Below are positions 12,801 to 19,325 of a DNA stretch of 64,000 nt, piece after piece; within the stretch, counting starts at the first letter, position 1, and each line of letters begins with the position of its first letter. The notes under the pieces are model-generated. The model was not told where the DNA came from and did not search any database. It was given only the letters and a program-made list of their open reading frames with translations. The stretch spans positions 5,253,501 to 5,317,500 of the forward strand of contig CP033464.1 in NCBI GenBank assembly GCA_007833815.1, written 5' to 3'. This DNA is from Brevibacillus laterosporus (GTDB lineage Bacteria > Bacillota > Bacilli > Brevibacillales > Brevibacillaceae). Made by a program: the position numbers and the translations under genes.

Positions 12801-14624
12801 AATGATGTAAGCCAAATTTCCAGAAAAAGATATAGGCTCTAGGTTACTGCCATCGCCCTCGCACAGTTCCTGTGCGTCCAAACTGAGAGCGGTACCTGAA
12901 AATTCGACACGCTCCTTTAAAGATTGTGAAAGCAGCAGCATGGACGTGCCACTATCTTTTAACAAATACTCGATGCGTTCCTGCGGGTAGCTCGGATCTA
13001 TAGGCAGATAGGCTCCACCTGCTTTTAAAATCCCGAAAATTCCAATCATCATTTCCAGAGAACGTTCAATCATCAAACCAACGATGCTGCCTGCTTGTAC
13101 TCCCTTGGCGCGAAGCACTCTAGCCAGCCGGTTAGCCCGTTCGTTCAGCTCTAGGTACGTTAGCTTCCCATCTTCCGACACAACCGCAATATGATCCGGT
13201 GTTTTCCTCACCTGTTCCTCAAACAGTTGAGGAATTGTTGCATCCTTCGGGTACTCCGCCACAGTGTCGTTAAACTCCACCAATAATTGACGTTCTTCAG
13301 ATTTCGTCATTAAATCGATATCTTCTGCCTTCATATCCGGTTGCTCAAGCACAGCCTTGGCTGCTTGCATCAGTTGGTCTGCTACCCTTTGCATGCTTTC
13401 ATTGTCGTACTGGTTGGCGTTATAGCAAAACTTAATCAGCACTTCTTCGGCAGGTTCTACGATAATCGTCAGATCATAGTTGGTTTTTTCGATGGTAGAA
13501 ACATTTTTTATCGAAAAACCCACGCTTTTTGCCTGTTCCATTTCTCGCTGAAGAGGAAAATTTTCAAATACCATAATGTGATGAATTAGTTCTTGTTTGA
13601 GTCTCGACTCCGCCTGAATTTCATACAACGGGGAGTAACTGTAAGCCTCGGATGCAACGCTTTTCTTTTGAATCTGCCGTACCCATTGAGAGAATGGAAG
13701 CTGTTCTGCTTGAATGCGAACCGGTATCGTGTTGATAAACAACCCGACCATGCTTTCGATTCCATGAATTTCGGCAGGCCTTCCCGAGACAACCGAGCCG
13801 AACACAACATCGTCCGTATCATTGTATCGTTGGAGCAAAAGGCCCCAAAGGGCTTGAAAAACAGTGTTCAAGGTGACATGATTCTCCTTCGCCAGTTGAA
13901 CAAGCCCCTGGGTAACTTCCCGATCCAGCAATAATCGGACTTCCCCCGGCCGATAGCCTTCTTCGGCACCTTTCCTGCCCGAAAATGGAAGCTCCGCTTG
14001 CTGTTCATAATCTTGCAAATGCGTTTTCCAATACTGCAACGCTTCTTTTTTGTCGCGTTTGCCCAGCCACTTGATGTACGAGCTGTAAGGCTGCGTTTTT
14101 TCCAGCAAAATCGGGCGATTGTGCAGCAAAGCCTTGTAACATTCGAATAGAGCGTCAATAATGATACCTCGGCACCAACCGTCCATAATGATATGATGGT
14201 AGCTCCAAACGAATCTGTAGCTTTGCTCGCCTACCCTAAATATTGACATCCGCAGCAAAACATCCTTAGATATATCGAACCCTTTTACCTTATCATCGGC
14301 CTTGAATTGCTCTATAAAAGGGCCGATACCCGACGCTGGCAAATGGGAAATATCCTCAAAATGAATGTGAGAATCTCTTTTCTTTAGTACAACTTGACGG
14401 GGCTTGGCAACGTTCTGATATATAAAAATCGTTCGGAGAATATCGTAGTGAGCGATTACCTTGTTCATAGCCTCTTGCAGACATTCCACATCAACATGGC
14501 CTTCTACCGTAAAATCGAACTGTTCGAAATAAGCGTTAGAATGGTGGTTCATGATGGAGTGAAACAAAATCCCTTCCTGCATAGGAGACAACGGAAAAAT
14601 ATCTTGAATGTCTGCTGTATTCAT
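1..14624 (-). CDS. Non-ribosomal peptide synthetase, modules 4-7 plus thioesterase (3' end outside window)
   Basis: Second-acting NRPS of the line, open for at least 4874 codons with no stop before the left edge. Domain order is C-A-T / C-A-T / C-A-T-E / C-A-T-TE. C-domain HHxxxDG motifs lie near residues 145, 1190, 2225 and 3743. Carrier-protein serines sit in GGHSLKA (about 1005 and 2042), GGDSIKS (3086) and GGHSLRM (4592). The E domain after module 6 keeps HHLAVDG and EGHGRE, so it should be active. The thioesterase has GYSAGG (about 4710) and a GHGSHMD segment near the edge that should hold the catalytic His, so little is missing. The ATG at 14624 follows a good AAGGGGAG ribosome site, 29 bp after the upstream NRPS stop, so the two genes form one operon. 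The N-terminus resembles a COM acceptor (IFPLSPMQEGILFHS). Domain calls are motif-based and secure; substrate calls are inference. Confidence 0.95.
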   Translation of the reverse strand, partial: MNTADIQDIFPLSPMQEGILFHSIMNHHSNAYFEQFDFTVEGHVDVECLQEAMNKVIAHYDILRTIFIYQNVAKPRQVVLKKRDSHIHFEDISHLPASGIGPFIEQFKADDKVKGFDISKDVLLRMSIFRVGEQSYRFVWSYHHIIMDGWCRGIIIDALFECYKALLHNRPILLEKTQPYSSYIKWLGKRDKKEALQYWKTHLQDYEQQAELPFSGRKGAEEGYRPGEVRLLLDREVTQGLVQLAKENHVTLNTVFQALWGLLLQRYNDTDDVVFGSVVSGRPAEIHGIESMVGLFINTIPVRIQAEQLPFSQWVRQIQKKSVASEAYSYSPLYEIQAESRLKQELIHHIMVFENFPLQREMEQAKSVGFSIKNVSTIEKTNYDLTIIVEPAEEVLIKFCYNANQYDNESMQRVADQLMQAAKAVLEQPDMKAEDIDLMTKSEERQLLVEFNDTVAEYPKDATIPQLFEEQVRKTPDHIAVVSEDGKLTYLELNERANRLARVLRAKGVQAGSIVGLMIERSLEMMIGIFGILKAGGAYLPIDPSYPQERIEYLLKDSGTSMLLLSQSLKERVEFSGTALSLDAQELCEGDGSNLEPISFSGNLAYIIYTSGSTGNPKGVMVEHHSVVNRLLWMQKRYPLEEQDVILQKTPISFDVSVWELFWWSWTGAKVCLLPPGGEKDPRTIVQAIERHQVTTMHFVPSMLHVFLESVALRQEANRLCCLRRVFTSGEALHAKHGERFRELLYQVNGTTLHNLYGPTEATVDVSFYDCPMDETITQIPIGKPIDNIRLYIVNRQGRMQGIGMPGELCIAGVGVARGYLHRPDLTEEKFVANPFVPGECMYRTGDLARWLPDGNIEYLGRIDHQVKIRGNRIELGEIEARLLQIPLLKEAVVMARQDQEGNYYLSAYFVTEEELEILDVRKQLSQTLPGYMIPSYFVRLDCMPLTSNGKVDRKALPEPEGSMGTGREYIAPRSLPEEQLAGIWQAVLGVERIGVRDNFFELGGHSLKATALVARIHQQLQVEVPLREVFQFPTIEGLARVMAGMEKNVHASIHPAEERDTYPVSSAQKRLYILQQLEGAEQGYNMPAALLVEGQLERERFEQTVAQLVGRHEALRTSFVLVNGAPVQRIHQHAQAEVSFLETNESEVEVYIRTFVRSFDLSRAPLLRVALLRIKEDRHMLLFDMHHIISDGVSMNVLVEEFAKLYEEEELQPLRIQYKDYAVWQQDWMQSGRYKAQERYWLEQMSGELPVLELPTDYPRPAVKSFKGEQVGFTLDAEMTRGLHRMAKERGSTLYMVLLAAYSAFLSRYSGQSEIVIGSPIAGRPHADLERVMGMFVNTVALRSFPDGEKTFEAYLQEVKQTALQAYEHADYPFEELVEKLDMPRDLSRNPVFDAMFVLQNTERQTLQTKDLWVIPYSMPQATAKFDLTLQAVEEGDVIECSLEYSTALFSRETIQRWTRHFTQLLKAIVEAPKMELSKLEMLSEAEKRQLLVQFNDTASEYAKDTTIHRLFEEQAEKTPDHIAVVFEDQRLTYRELNEQANQLARTLRTKAVRPESVVGLMVERSLEMIVGILGILKAGGAYLPIDPEYPQERIHYMLSNSGAELVVTRKQLGPITDVPALYFDDSTIAQQRIDNVNVYPDSHNLAYLIYTSGTTGKPKGVMIEHRGILNTIQWKVTAYDYRDARVLMLNPFVFDSFVTHFFAPIVSGATVYFLKEQEGKDPLWIKRVIRENKITHLQSPPSFYSALLEGMSAEDLQSVRNMVVAGEKVSKVLVETIRAFNPYIEIVNEYGPTENSVITSSLQIKGTPELITIGMPIANTSVYILGKHHEIQPLGIAGELYISGRGLARGYLHDAELTAQKFVANPFIPGENMYRTGDQARWLPNGEIEYLGRIDYQVKIRGFRIELWEIEDRLVTYNGIKEAVVVDREDRHGTRSLCAYYVAPGVALQVADLRKHVSEALPEYMVPSYFVRLETMPLTSNGKVDRKALPEPEGSLETGREYIAPRSQLEEQLTGIWQAVLGVERIGVRDNFFELGGHSLKATSLIARIHQQLQIEVPLREVFQFPTIEGLAIVMSGMEKNAHASIQPAGDRDTYPVSSAQKRLYILQQLEGTEQGYNMPAALLVEGSLERERFEQTIAQLVGRHEALRTSFMLVNGAPVQRIHQHAEAEISFLQTDENEAEAFIRAFVRPFDLSRAPLLRVALLRIKEDRYMLLFDMHHIISDGVSMNVLVEEFAKLYEGEELPPLRIQYKDYAVWQQDWMQSGRYKAQERYWLEKMSGELPVLELPTDYPRPAVKSFKGEQVGFTLDAEMTRELHRVAREHGSTLYMVLLAAYSAFLSRYSGQSEIVVGSPIAGRQHADLERVLGMFVNTVALRSFPDGEKTFEAYLQEMKQTALQAYEHAEYPFEELVEKLDVPRDLSRNPVFDAMFVLQNVEQGELDIEGLQLKPYPSEYSVAKFDLTLNGAEVAETIVCSMEYATALYKRETIERMAKHFVQFIDVIVGDPQTKLSSVEIITPQEKVQILEVWGDTAADYPREKTIHELFEEQAERTPEQVAVVGEGGQLTYHELNEQANRLARTLRAEGLQADEPVGIMVERSLEMIVGIFGILKAGGAYVPIDPEYPEERISYMLEDSGAKLLLLQGHLRQRASFAGKSVELDDAGAYSEDGSNLESVTGAKDMAYVIYTSGTTGKPKGVMVEHGSVINRLLWMQKKYPIDETDTILQKTAITFDVSVWELFWWALTGAKVCLLPVGGEKNPAVILDTITEQNITTMHFVPSMLHAFLEYTQQRPYQERRHKLASLRRVFASGEALTTSQVAGFHRFIAPVNKAQMINLYGPTEATVDVTYFDCLAGETFTSIPIGKPIDNTQIYIVNPQNQQQPIGVAGELCIAGAGLARGYLNRPELTAEKFVNNPFLPSERMYRTGDLARWMSDGNIEYLGRIDHQVKIRGYRIELGEVEVQLLKAESVREAVVVAWEDGIGQKALCAYFVADRELTVSELRGALSQEMPSYMIPSYFVQLERMPLTMNGKLDRKALPAPGGSMQTGTEYVAPQTSVEKTLISIWQAVLGSQPIGVLDNYFDLGGDSIKSLQISSRLYQEGYKLELKDLFKYPTVTELSQHVQPVSRIADQGEVKGEARLTPIQSWFFEQKFADPHHFNQAVMLYRKEGFDETSLRKVMQKITVHHDALRMVFRQTESGYKAWNRGMEEGELFDFEVLNLREEIDCAQKIEAIANEIQSSIDISEGPLMKLGLFQCAEGDHLLIAIHHLAVDGVSWRILFEDIAAGYEQAVNGQDIRFPEKTDSFRSWAEQLSAYANSQAMENERDFWKYIAQIENNPLPRDYEQDDARVRDNESITVQWTREETEQLLKQAHWAYNTEMNDLLLTALGMAIHTWTGMDQVLVNLEGHGRESIIPNLDITRTVGWFTSQYPVVLEMRAGKDMSYRIKRVKEDLRQIPQKGIGYGILRYLSEHRDIRFGVEPEISFNYLGQFDQDLRNNAMQISPYSIGETVSKNKARSYVLDLNGMITGGELSLTISYSGKEYRRETIEQLAGLLRASLQEVIVHCVAKERTELTPSDVLLKGLTVEELEQLTEQTRHAGEIENVYTLTPMQKGMLFHSLVNPQLGAYFEQTTFTLQGTFDAIAFEKSLNVLVQRNEVLRTNFYSGWKEQPVQVVYRKKCAEFLYEDLREMNGEQCESYIVTLTSGDKARGFELAQDALMRVFILRTGDETYRFLWSFHHILMDGWCLSLVAKEVFEIYFAYQKQSQPELAPVRPYSSYIEWLEKQDGEAASRYWNDYLEGYEHQTILGKAEPQRKAAGFVLEKRICSLSEQLSQRINQVAKQQKVTVNTLMQTAWGILLQKYNDNQDVVFGSVVSGRPTEVQGIENIIGLFINTIPVRIRCEDEATVAEVMRKIQKQALASHEYDTYPLYEIQAQTEQKQSLINHIMVFENYPVQQQMEQLGSNSSTSFEIVNVDTVEQTNYDFNLIVVPGTEIGIRLEYNACVYDQASVKRIGGHLVHIMEQIVNNPQIAVKEIELLTEEEKTQILEVWGNTAANYPREKTIHQLFEEQVEKVPHQVAVVFENKQLTYRELNEKANRLARTLRAEGVGPDQAVGIIVERSLEMIVGILAILKAGGAYVPINPEYPEERIRYMIEDSGAKLLLLQSHLRERVSFAGKLVVLDDTHATVEDGSNLEPIVCPNNLIYILYTSGTTGQPKGVMIEHQSVVNIVCWFSDKFFERMNHKMILMAEYTFDPSVEQIFGTLLNGATLHCIRKDTIWNKQYLLDYITANEINVLNISPVLMQELLADEDKIACLNILICGGEQLDDSLKDKIVRKGYELHNHYGPTETTIEVIAGECEEHTRVSLGKPISNTAVYILNKHRQLQPVGVVGELFIAGDSLARGYLNRSELTAEKFVANSFALGKRMFKTGDFARWLPDGTIEYLGRADNQVKVRGHRIETGEIVSQLLKDPGVKQAAVVVRDNLEGQKELYAYVIIENGLTVTDIRSALAKNLPSYMMPSYFVRLDEMPLTSNRKVNYRKLLEMDNLLDTGREIVTPMTRMEAELVRIWQDVLGLEHVGIHDNFYEIGGHSLRMIQVISKIYAELSIEIPFVFEAQTIKDMAKQMLVSETNANFEKSVTVMNQEGHTNLFCFPPIIGLGYIYKRIAELLNEQATVYSFNFVHEENLIEHYINHILEIQPEGPFVLVGYSAGGNVAFEVAKALENLDHEVSDLILIDSIRKDEIMIQADDEIDREVQQVIDEFAVKQKLDVTLLKDKAGQRYKSYRKYFNLLTNTECIHADIHFIRAQQSEQVELWFEQASWKDTTTVSFTEYKGHGSHMDMMDEPYISKNMESIDVILQKIRSRKHENQF
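3860..8345 (-). other. NRPS module 6 (C-A-T-E), predicted D-Ser
   Basis: The C domain is nearly a copy of the one in module 5. The A-domain code again reads D-V-W-H-F-S-L-V-D-K (Ser). The T domain GGDSIKS is the epimerase-partner type. The E domain keeps HHLAVDG, EGHGRE, VGWFTS and FNYLGQF. D-Ser is predicted, and the next C domain is DCL-like. Confidence 0.75.
7318..8700. repeat. Direct repeat copy 1: T5-C6 didomain of the NRPS
   Basis: About 1.37 kb encoding the T5 carrier and most of C6 is nearly identical at base level to 10420-11790. Long exact stretches can be read by eye, for example around 7600-7650. The repeat stops inside the flanking A domains, as expected from module duplication or gene conversion of a T-C unit. 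Confidence 0.8.
8400..11445 (-). other. NRPS module 5 (C-A-T), substrate not assigned
   Basis: The C domain is LCL-like (YPVSSAQKRLYILQQLEG), matching the absence of an epimerase in module 4. The A-domain code read by hand is about D-S-T-Q-V-A-E-V-I-K. The AEV block and the YGPTENS context resemble A domains for Tyr or His, but the whole code matches none I recall. An aromatic residue is only a weak suggestion. Confidence 0.6.
10420..11790. repeat. Direct repeat copy 2: T4-C5 didomain of the NRPS
   Basis: Partner of 7318-8700, offset by about 3.1 kb (one C-A-T module). Similarity begins near the A10 region of the upstream A domain and ends near the end of the C domain. The intervening A domains differ. 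Confidence 0.8.
11500..14624 (-). other. NRPS module 4 (C-A-T), predicted Ser
   Basis: The C domain has the opening typical of DCL domains (FPLSPMQEGILFH) and an intact HHIIMDG. The A-domain specificity positions read by hand are D-V-W-H-F-S-L-V-D-K, a serine code. The module has no epimerase, so L-Ser is expected. The carrier motif GGHSLKA lies near 11610. Boundaries are approximate. Confidence 0.75.
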
Positions 14625-14653
14625 TATGGAACGCTCCCCTTTATTTACGTTTT

Positions 14654-17600
14654 CTATAAAGTAGATAACAATTCGGAAATATCCTCTAATTCATCTAGTG
14701 TCAATTCTTCATCGCTAAAATCGGTTAACGTCCGCTCTTTTTCTCTCGTTACGCAATGGGCTATGATGGACTGCAAATATTGCTGAAAGCTCGCTATAAA
14801 CCGCTCTATCGTGGCTTTGTTATATTGTTGCCTGTTATAGCCGACCACTAACGTCATAGCTCCTTTCGTTACGAACGCTTTGATGTCAAGCGTGTACTCC
14901 TTGTAACATTCGGAATTCGCCGATCCGGTCGCGGCAAACGAAGAAATCTCGAATACTTCGCTGTTTCTTTCACAGTCAAGTTGACCCAAATAGGTAAGGG
15001 CGATCTCAGGTTTCGAGCAAAATGCGATCTCCTTTTTGTCCTCCGGCACCAAATATTTCAACGCCCCGTAGCCGATGCCTTTGTCCGGAATGCGTCTGAG
15101 ACTGTCTTTGGTCGATTTGATCTGGTGGCTAAGCGCGTCCTCTCCTGCCAAACCGCCTGGAACGTCCATATCTAGCATCACCGGATACGCGGAAGTAAAC
15201 GATCCTACGGTGCGCGATAGGTCGATTCCTCCCAACACATCATCCTCACGTCCGTGTCCTACCATGTTTAGCAGCGCCCGCTTTTCCCCGGTCCACTGCT
15301 GTACGGATAGTCCCAATGCCGTTAGTAACAGAGCTTCAGTATCCGTGCTGTACGCTTCGTGCGCCTCTTGAAGCAGTTGACTGGTCTCCTGCTCGGTTAA
15401 CCTCACGCTCAGTGTGTACTCGTCTCGACTCGTATTACTCGCATTGCTTGCGGTCTCCGCGTCTTTCGGCAACCCCACTACCTGAATATCTTCGATGCTA
15501 CGCCAATACTCCTGTTCCCCCAGTAGCTGAGGTTTGCGCGCATATTCCGCAAGTCTCATCGCATAGTCAAGGTACGACGTTGTTTTCAGCGGGAAGCCGA
15601 TGACCTCACCGGAAGTCCGCTGCTTGTAGCCTGTCGAGAAATCCTCCAGCAAAATTCTCCACGAACCGCCATCGACAACCAGAGGATGGATCGCCACCAC
15701 CAAGTAATCGCCACCAGAAGCTCGGAACAGACCCAGCCTCACCAACGGCCCTTTTTCCAAATCTATACGCTGCTGAATGTTCATCGCCTGTTCGGCGGTT
15801 TTTTCCGCATTGTCCGGCTCGTCGCTGATATCGACAACCTCCAAGCTAAAGCTCGTCCCGTCTACTCCCCGATTATGCTGCTTCCAGGCGCCTTCTTCTT
15901 GGCTATATACCATGCGAAGCGCATCATGGTGTTCCGCCAATCGCTCAAATACTTCGCGCACCGCCTCTTCTTCAAATCTGTTCCTGCGGTAGAGTATGAC
16001 AGATTGGCTAAAGCGGCGGAGTTCTCCCTGGCGCTCCAAAAATTGCCGCTGGACTGGCGTCAGCACCACTTCACCCTCCACCAGCCCTTGGTCGATAGAC
16101 TGTCTGATCCTGCTAACATGAGGAGACAACTCGCCAATCGTCGGATACTGGAACAGGTCTTTGACAGTAATACCGAATCCATACTGGTACAATCTTGACG
16201 ATATTTGCAAGGCTTTGATCGAATCTCCGCCTAGCTCAAAAAAATGATCCTGTATGCCTATTTGCGGTACACCCAATACGTCCCGCCACATGTTCGCAAG
16301 CAGCTCTTCCGTCTCGCTGCGCGGAGCGACATACTCGCCTCTTGCATTTTGGCAGTCCTCCGGCTCTGGCAACGCTTTGCGGTCAAGCTTGCCGCTGGAA
16401 GTCAACGGCAAACGGTCAAGCTGCACAAAATACGAAGGAATCATATAGCTTGGCATAAATGTAGCCAACGCTTCCCGTAGTTTCGATACGACCAGTTCCT
16501 CTTCGGTTACCACATAAGCGCAGAGCTCCTGTTGCCCGTACGTGTTTTCACGGGCAACCACTGCCGTTTCCCGTGCGGAAGCCGCTTGGAGAAGTGCGGT
16601 TTCAATCTCACCCAATTCAATCCGATATCCGCGAATCTTCACCTGATGATCGAGACGGCCCAAATACTCGATGTTCCCGTCCGGCAGCCATCGTGCCAGG
16701 TCGCCTGTTTTGTACAAGGTTCCTTGTCCAATAATTCTGTTACTCACAAACTTTTCTGCGGTTAAATCCGCCCGGTTCAAGTACCCTCTCGCGACACCCG
16801 ATCCAGCAATGCACAACTCACCAGCGACACCCAAAGGCTGTAGCTGATTCATTCTGCTCAAAATGAATATCTGCACATTGGGAAGCGGTTTGCCAATAGG
16901 TACAACCTTTTCTGTGTGGCCTTGAACGGAAAATTTAGTTGCGTATACGGTGGCCTCGGTCGGTCCATACACATTTTCCAGTCGAACGCCTGGCACAGCT
17001 TCACGAATCTTGTTGGCAAGGTCGGGTGCCAGAGCCTCTCCGGCGGCGAATATATATTTCAGTTGACCGATGGCGCCGATTTGTTCGGCGTTACTTACAA
17101 ACCAGCTCAGCATGGACGGCACGAAATTTATATGGGTAACATGATGCCGCTCTATCGCTTGCATAATCAGATGGGGTTCCTTCTCCGCTCCTGGTTCCAG
17201 AATGACCAGACGACCGTCCCCTACGATCCAACCAAAAATTTCAATCATCGAAACGTCGAACGTATAGTTTGTTTTTAGCAGGAACGCATCCTTTTCTTCC
17301 AAAGGATACAAATATTCGTGCACGAATAAGACGTGAAGCAAATTGGCGTGTTCAATCGTCACCCCTTTAGGTAGACCTGTAGAACCTGACGTATATATAA
17401 CATAGGCAAGATCGTTCATCGCATGGACCGGTTCAAGGTTGGCTGTGCTGCCCCCGTAGCTCTCCTCTTGATCTATGAGTACGATATGCCCTGCAAAAGA
17501 CAAATCAGACACCCGTCCGGATTGAGCGAGCAATATATTCGCTTGGCTGTCCCGTAGCATGTACTCGATGCGATCCGCCGGAAAATCAGGATCAATAGGA

Positions 17601-19325
17601 ACATAAGCGCCTCCTGCTTTTAAGACCGCTAAAATTCCAACGATCATATCAAAAGATCGCTCCGTTACGATCCCTACGAGGACATTCGGCATGACCCCTT
17701 TGCTGCGCAGGTGATAAGCTAGTTGATTGGCACGTTGGTTCACTTGCTGGAACGTCATTTGCTGATCCTGGTACTGCAAGGCGATCCGGTCAGGCGTTCG
17801 TTCAGCCGCTTCTTCCAGTAGTTTATGGATAGGCTCTTCTGTCGGAAAACGCACCTGGGTTTGATTGAATGCCGTCAGTAAAGTTTCCTTCTCCTCAGGT
17901 AAAATCATGTTCATTTTATCCGCTCTGCGGTTCACATCCGTCATGATTAGTTCCAAGATGCGAATAAAAGTTTGCGCCATCTCCTCTACGGTTGCCTGAG
18001 GCAGAACGGAACCGATCTTGATCAAATTATGACCCAAAGTGGTCGATACGGAGAAATCAAGTAGCATGTTCGTTCTCTCGTAGCTGTTGTCGATTTCAAA
18101 TAAAACGTTGTCGGTTTCCATGGTACCTTGGGCAATGTTGTTAAACACATGGAAATCGACGTAGTTAAACATGATATCGAAGAACGGATTTTTCCCGAAT
18201 GCCGTCTCCCCAGCGGCTTTGCAAATATCCGGAAGAGGGAGTCTACCGTACTCTTTCAAATCGACATGCTTACGATGGACTTTACGAATCAAATCCGCCC
18301 ATGTCATCTCTTGCTCAAACTGGATACGGAAAGGGACCGTATTCAGGAAACATCCCAAGATTTTTTCGCCGTCTTCGCAAATCGGTCGGGCGTTTTCGAC
18401 CAGCCCTGCCACAACATCCTCCTCGAAGGCATACATCCGAAGCAGGGAAAGGAAAGCGGTAAAACATACGGTCTTGAATGTCGTATCATGCTGCTGCGCT
18501 ATTTGTTTCAATTTCGCAACGAGCTCCGGGTCTAATGGTTTGGTGACCACCGTGTAAGACGCGTTCTCGATCTCCCCGCCCGAACTATGGGGAACCGGAA
18601 GCTCCCAGCGTTTATAATGGGTTAATTCTTCCTGCCAAAATTGCTGAAACTCGTGATTATTCTTTATAGCAAGCTGCTCAATGACATAATCTTTGTAGCT
18701 ACTCTTAAGCGCATGAATTTGGAGCGGCTGCCGTTCTTTCAGACGGTAATATAAAGTAGTCAATTCCGTCATCAGCGATGCCACGCTCCAACCGTCCATA
18801 ATGGCATGATGAAATATCCAAGCCAACAAAACGTATTCTTCATTCAGCGTGTAGACATGCAATCTCCAAAGCGGCTTATTGACGTCTATTGAAAACAGGT
18901 TTTGGCGATCCTTGGCAAGTTGATCAGCAATGAAACGTTCTCTTTCCCCCGCGGATTGATCGGCGAGGTCGAAGAAGTTCACTTCCATCGCAACATGTTG
19001 ATGAATGACCTGAACCGGTTCCGGGAAATCGTGAATATGGAAACTCGATCTCAACATGCTGTGTTTCGCAACCAATTGCTCCAAAGCTTGCCTCAGAATA
19101 TCGTGTTTGTACGAATCATCCTTTAAGCGATATACAATCTGATCGTGGTATATGGCGGCTTCGGGCGTTTTTAGGCTGTGATAGATCATGCCTTTCGAGA
19201 TTTCGCTCATGGGATGCAAATCTTCCGCATCCGTCAAACGTTCCGCGAATCGGACGTCTTCCCTCAAACTCAGCTTGAACGCTTCGGCTGCGGCAGTTGC
19301 GTCTTTAAGCAGCTCTTCATGCTGA
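14654..19325 (-). other. NRPS module 3 (C-A-T-E), substrate not assigned, epimerase apparently inactive
   Basis: The C domain is divergent (LHPMSEISKGMIYHSL, HHAIMDG). The A-domain code reads about D-V-I-N-F-A-V-V-Y-K and matches no code I recall. The E domain (about 16110-14740) reads HPLVVDGGS near 15690, NMVGHGRE near 15270, VGSFTS and LTYLGQL, so several signature residues are altered. Confidence 0.7.

Noticed and set aside
1-14600. Many plus-strand open frames of 60-210 codons over the NRPS genes (for example 4905-5543)
   Set aside because: They are antisense shadows of GC-rich, long minus-strand domains; no ribosome sites and no recognisable products.
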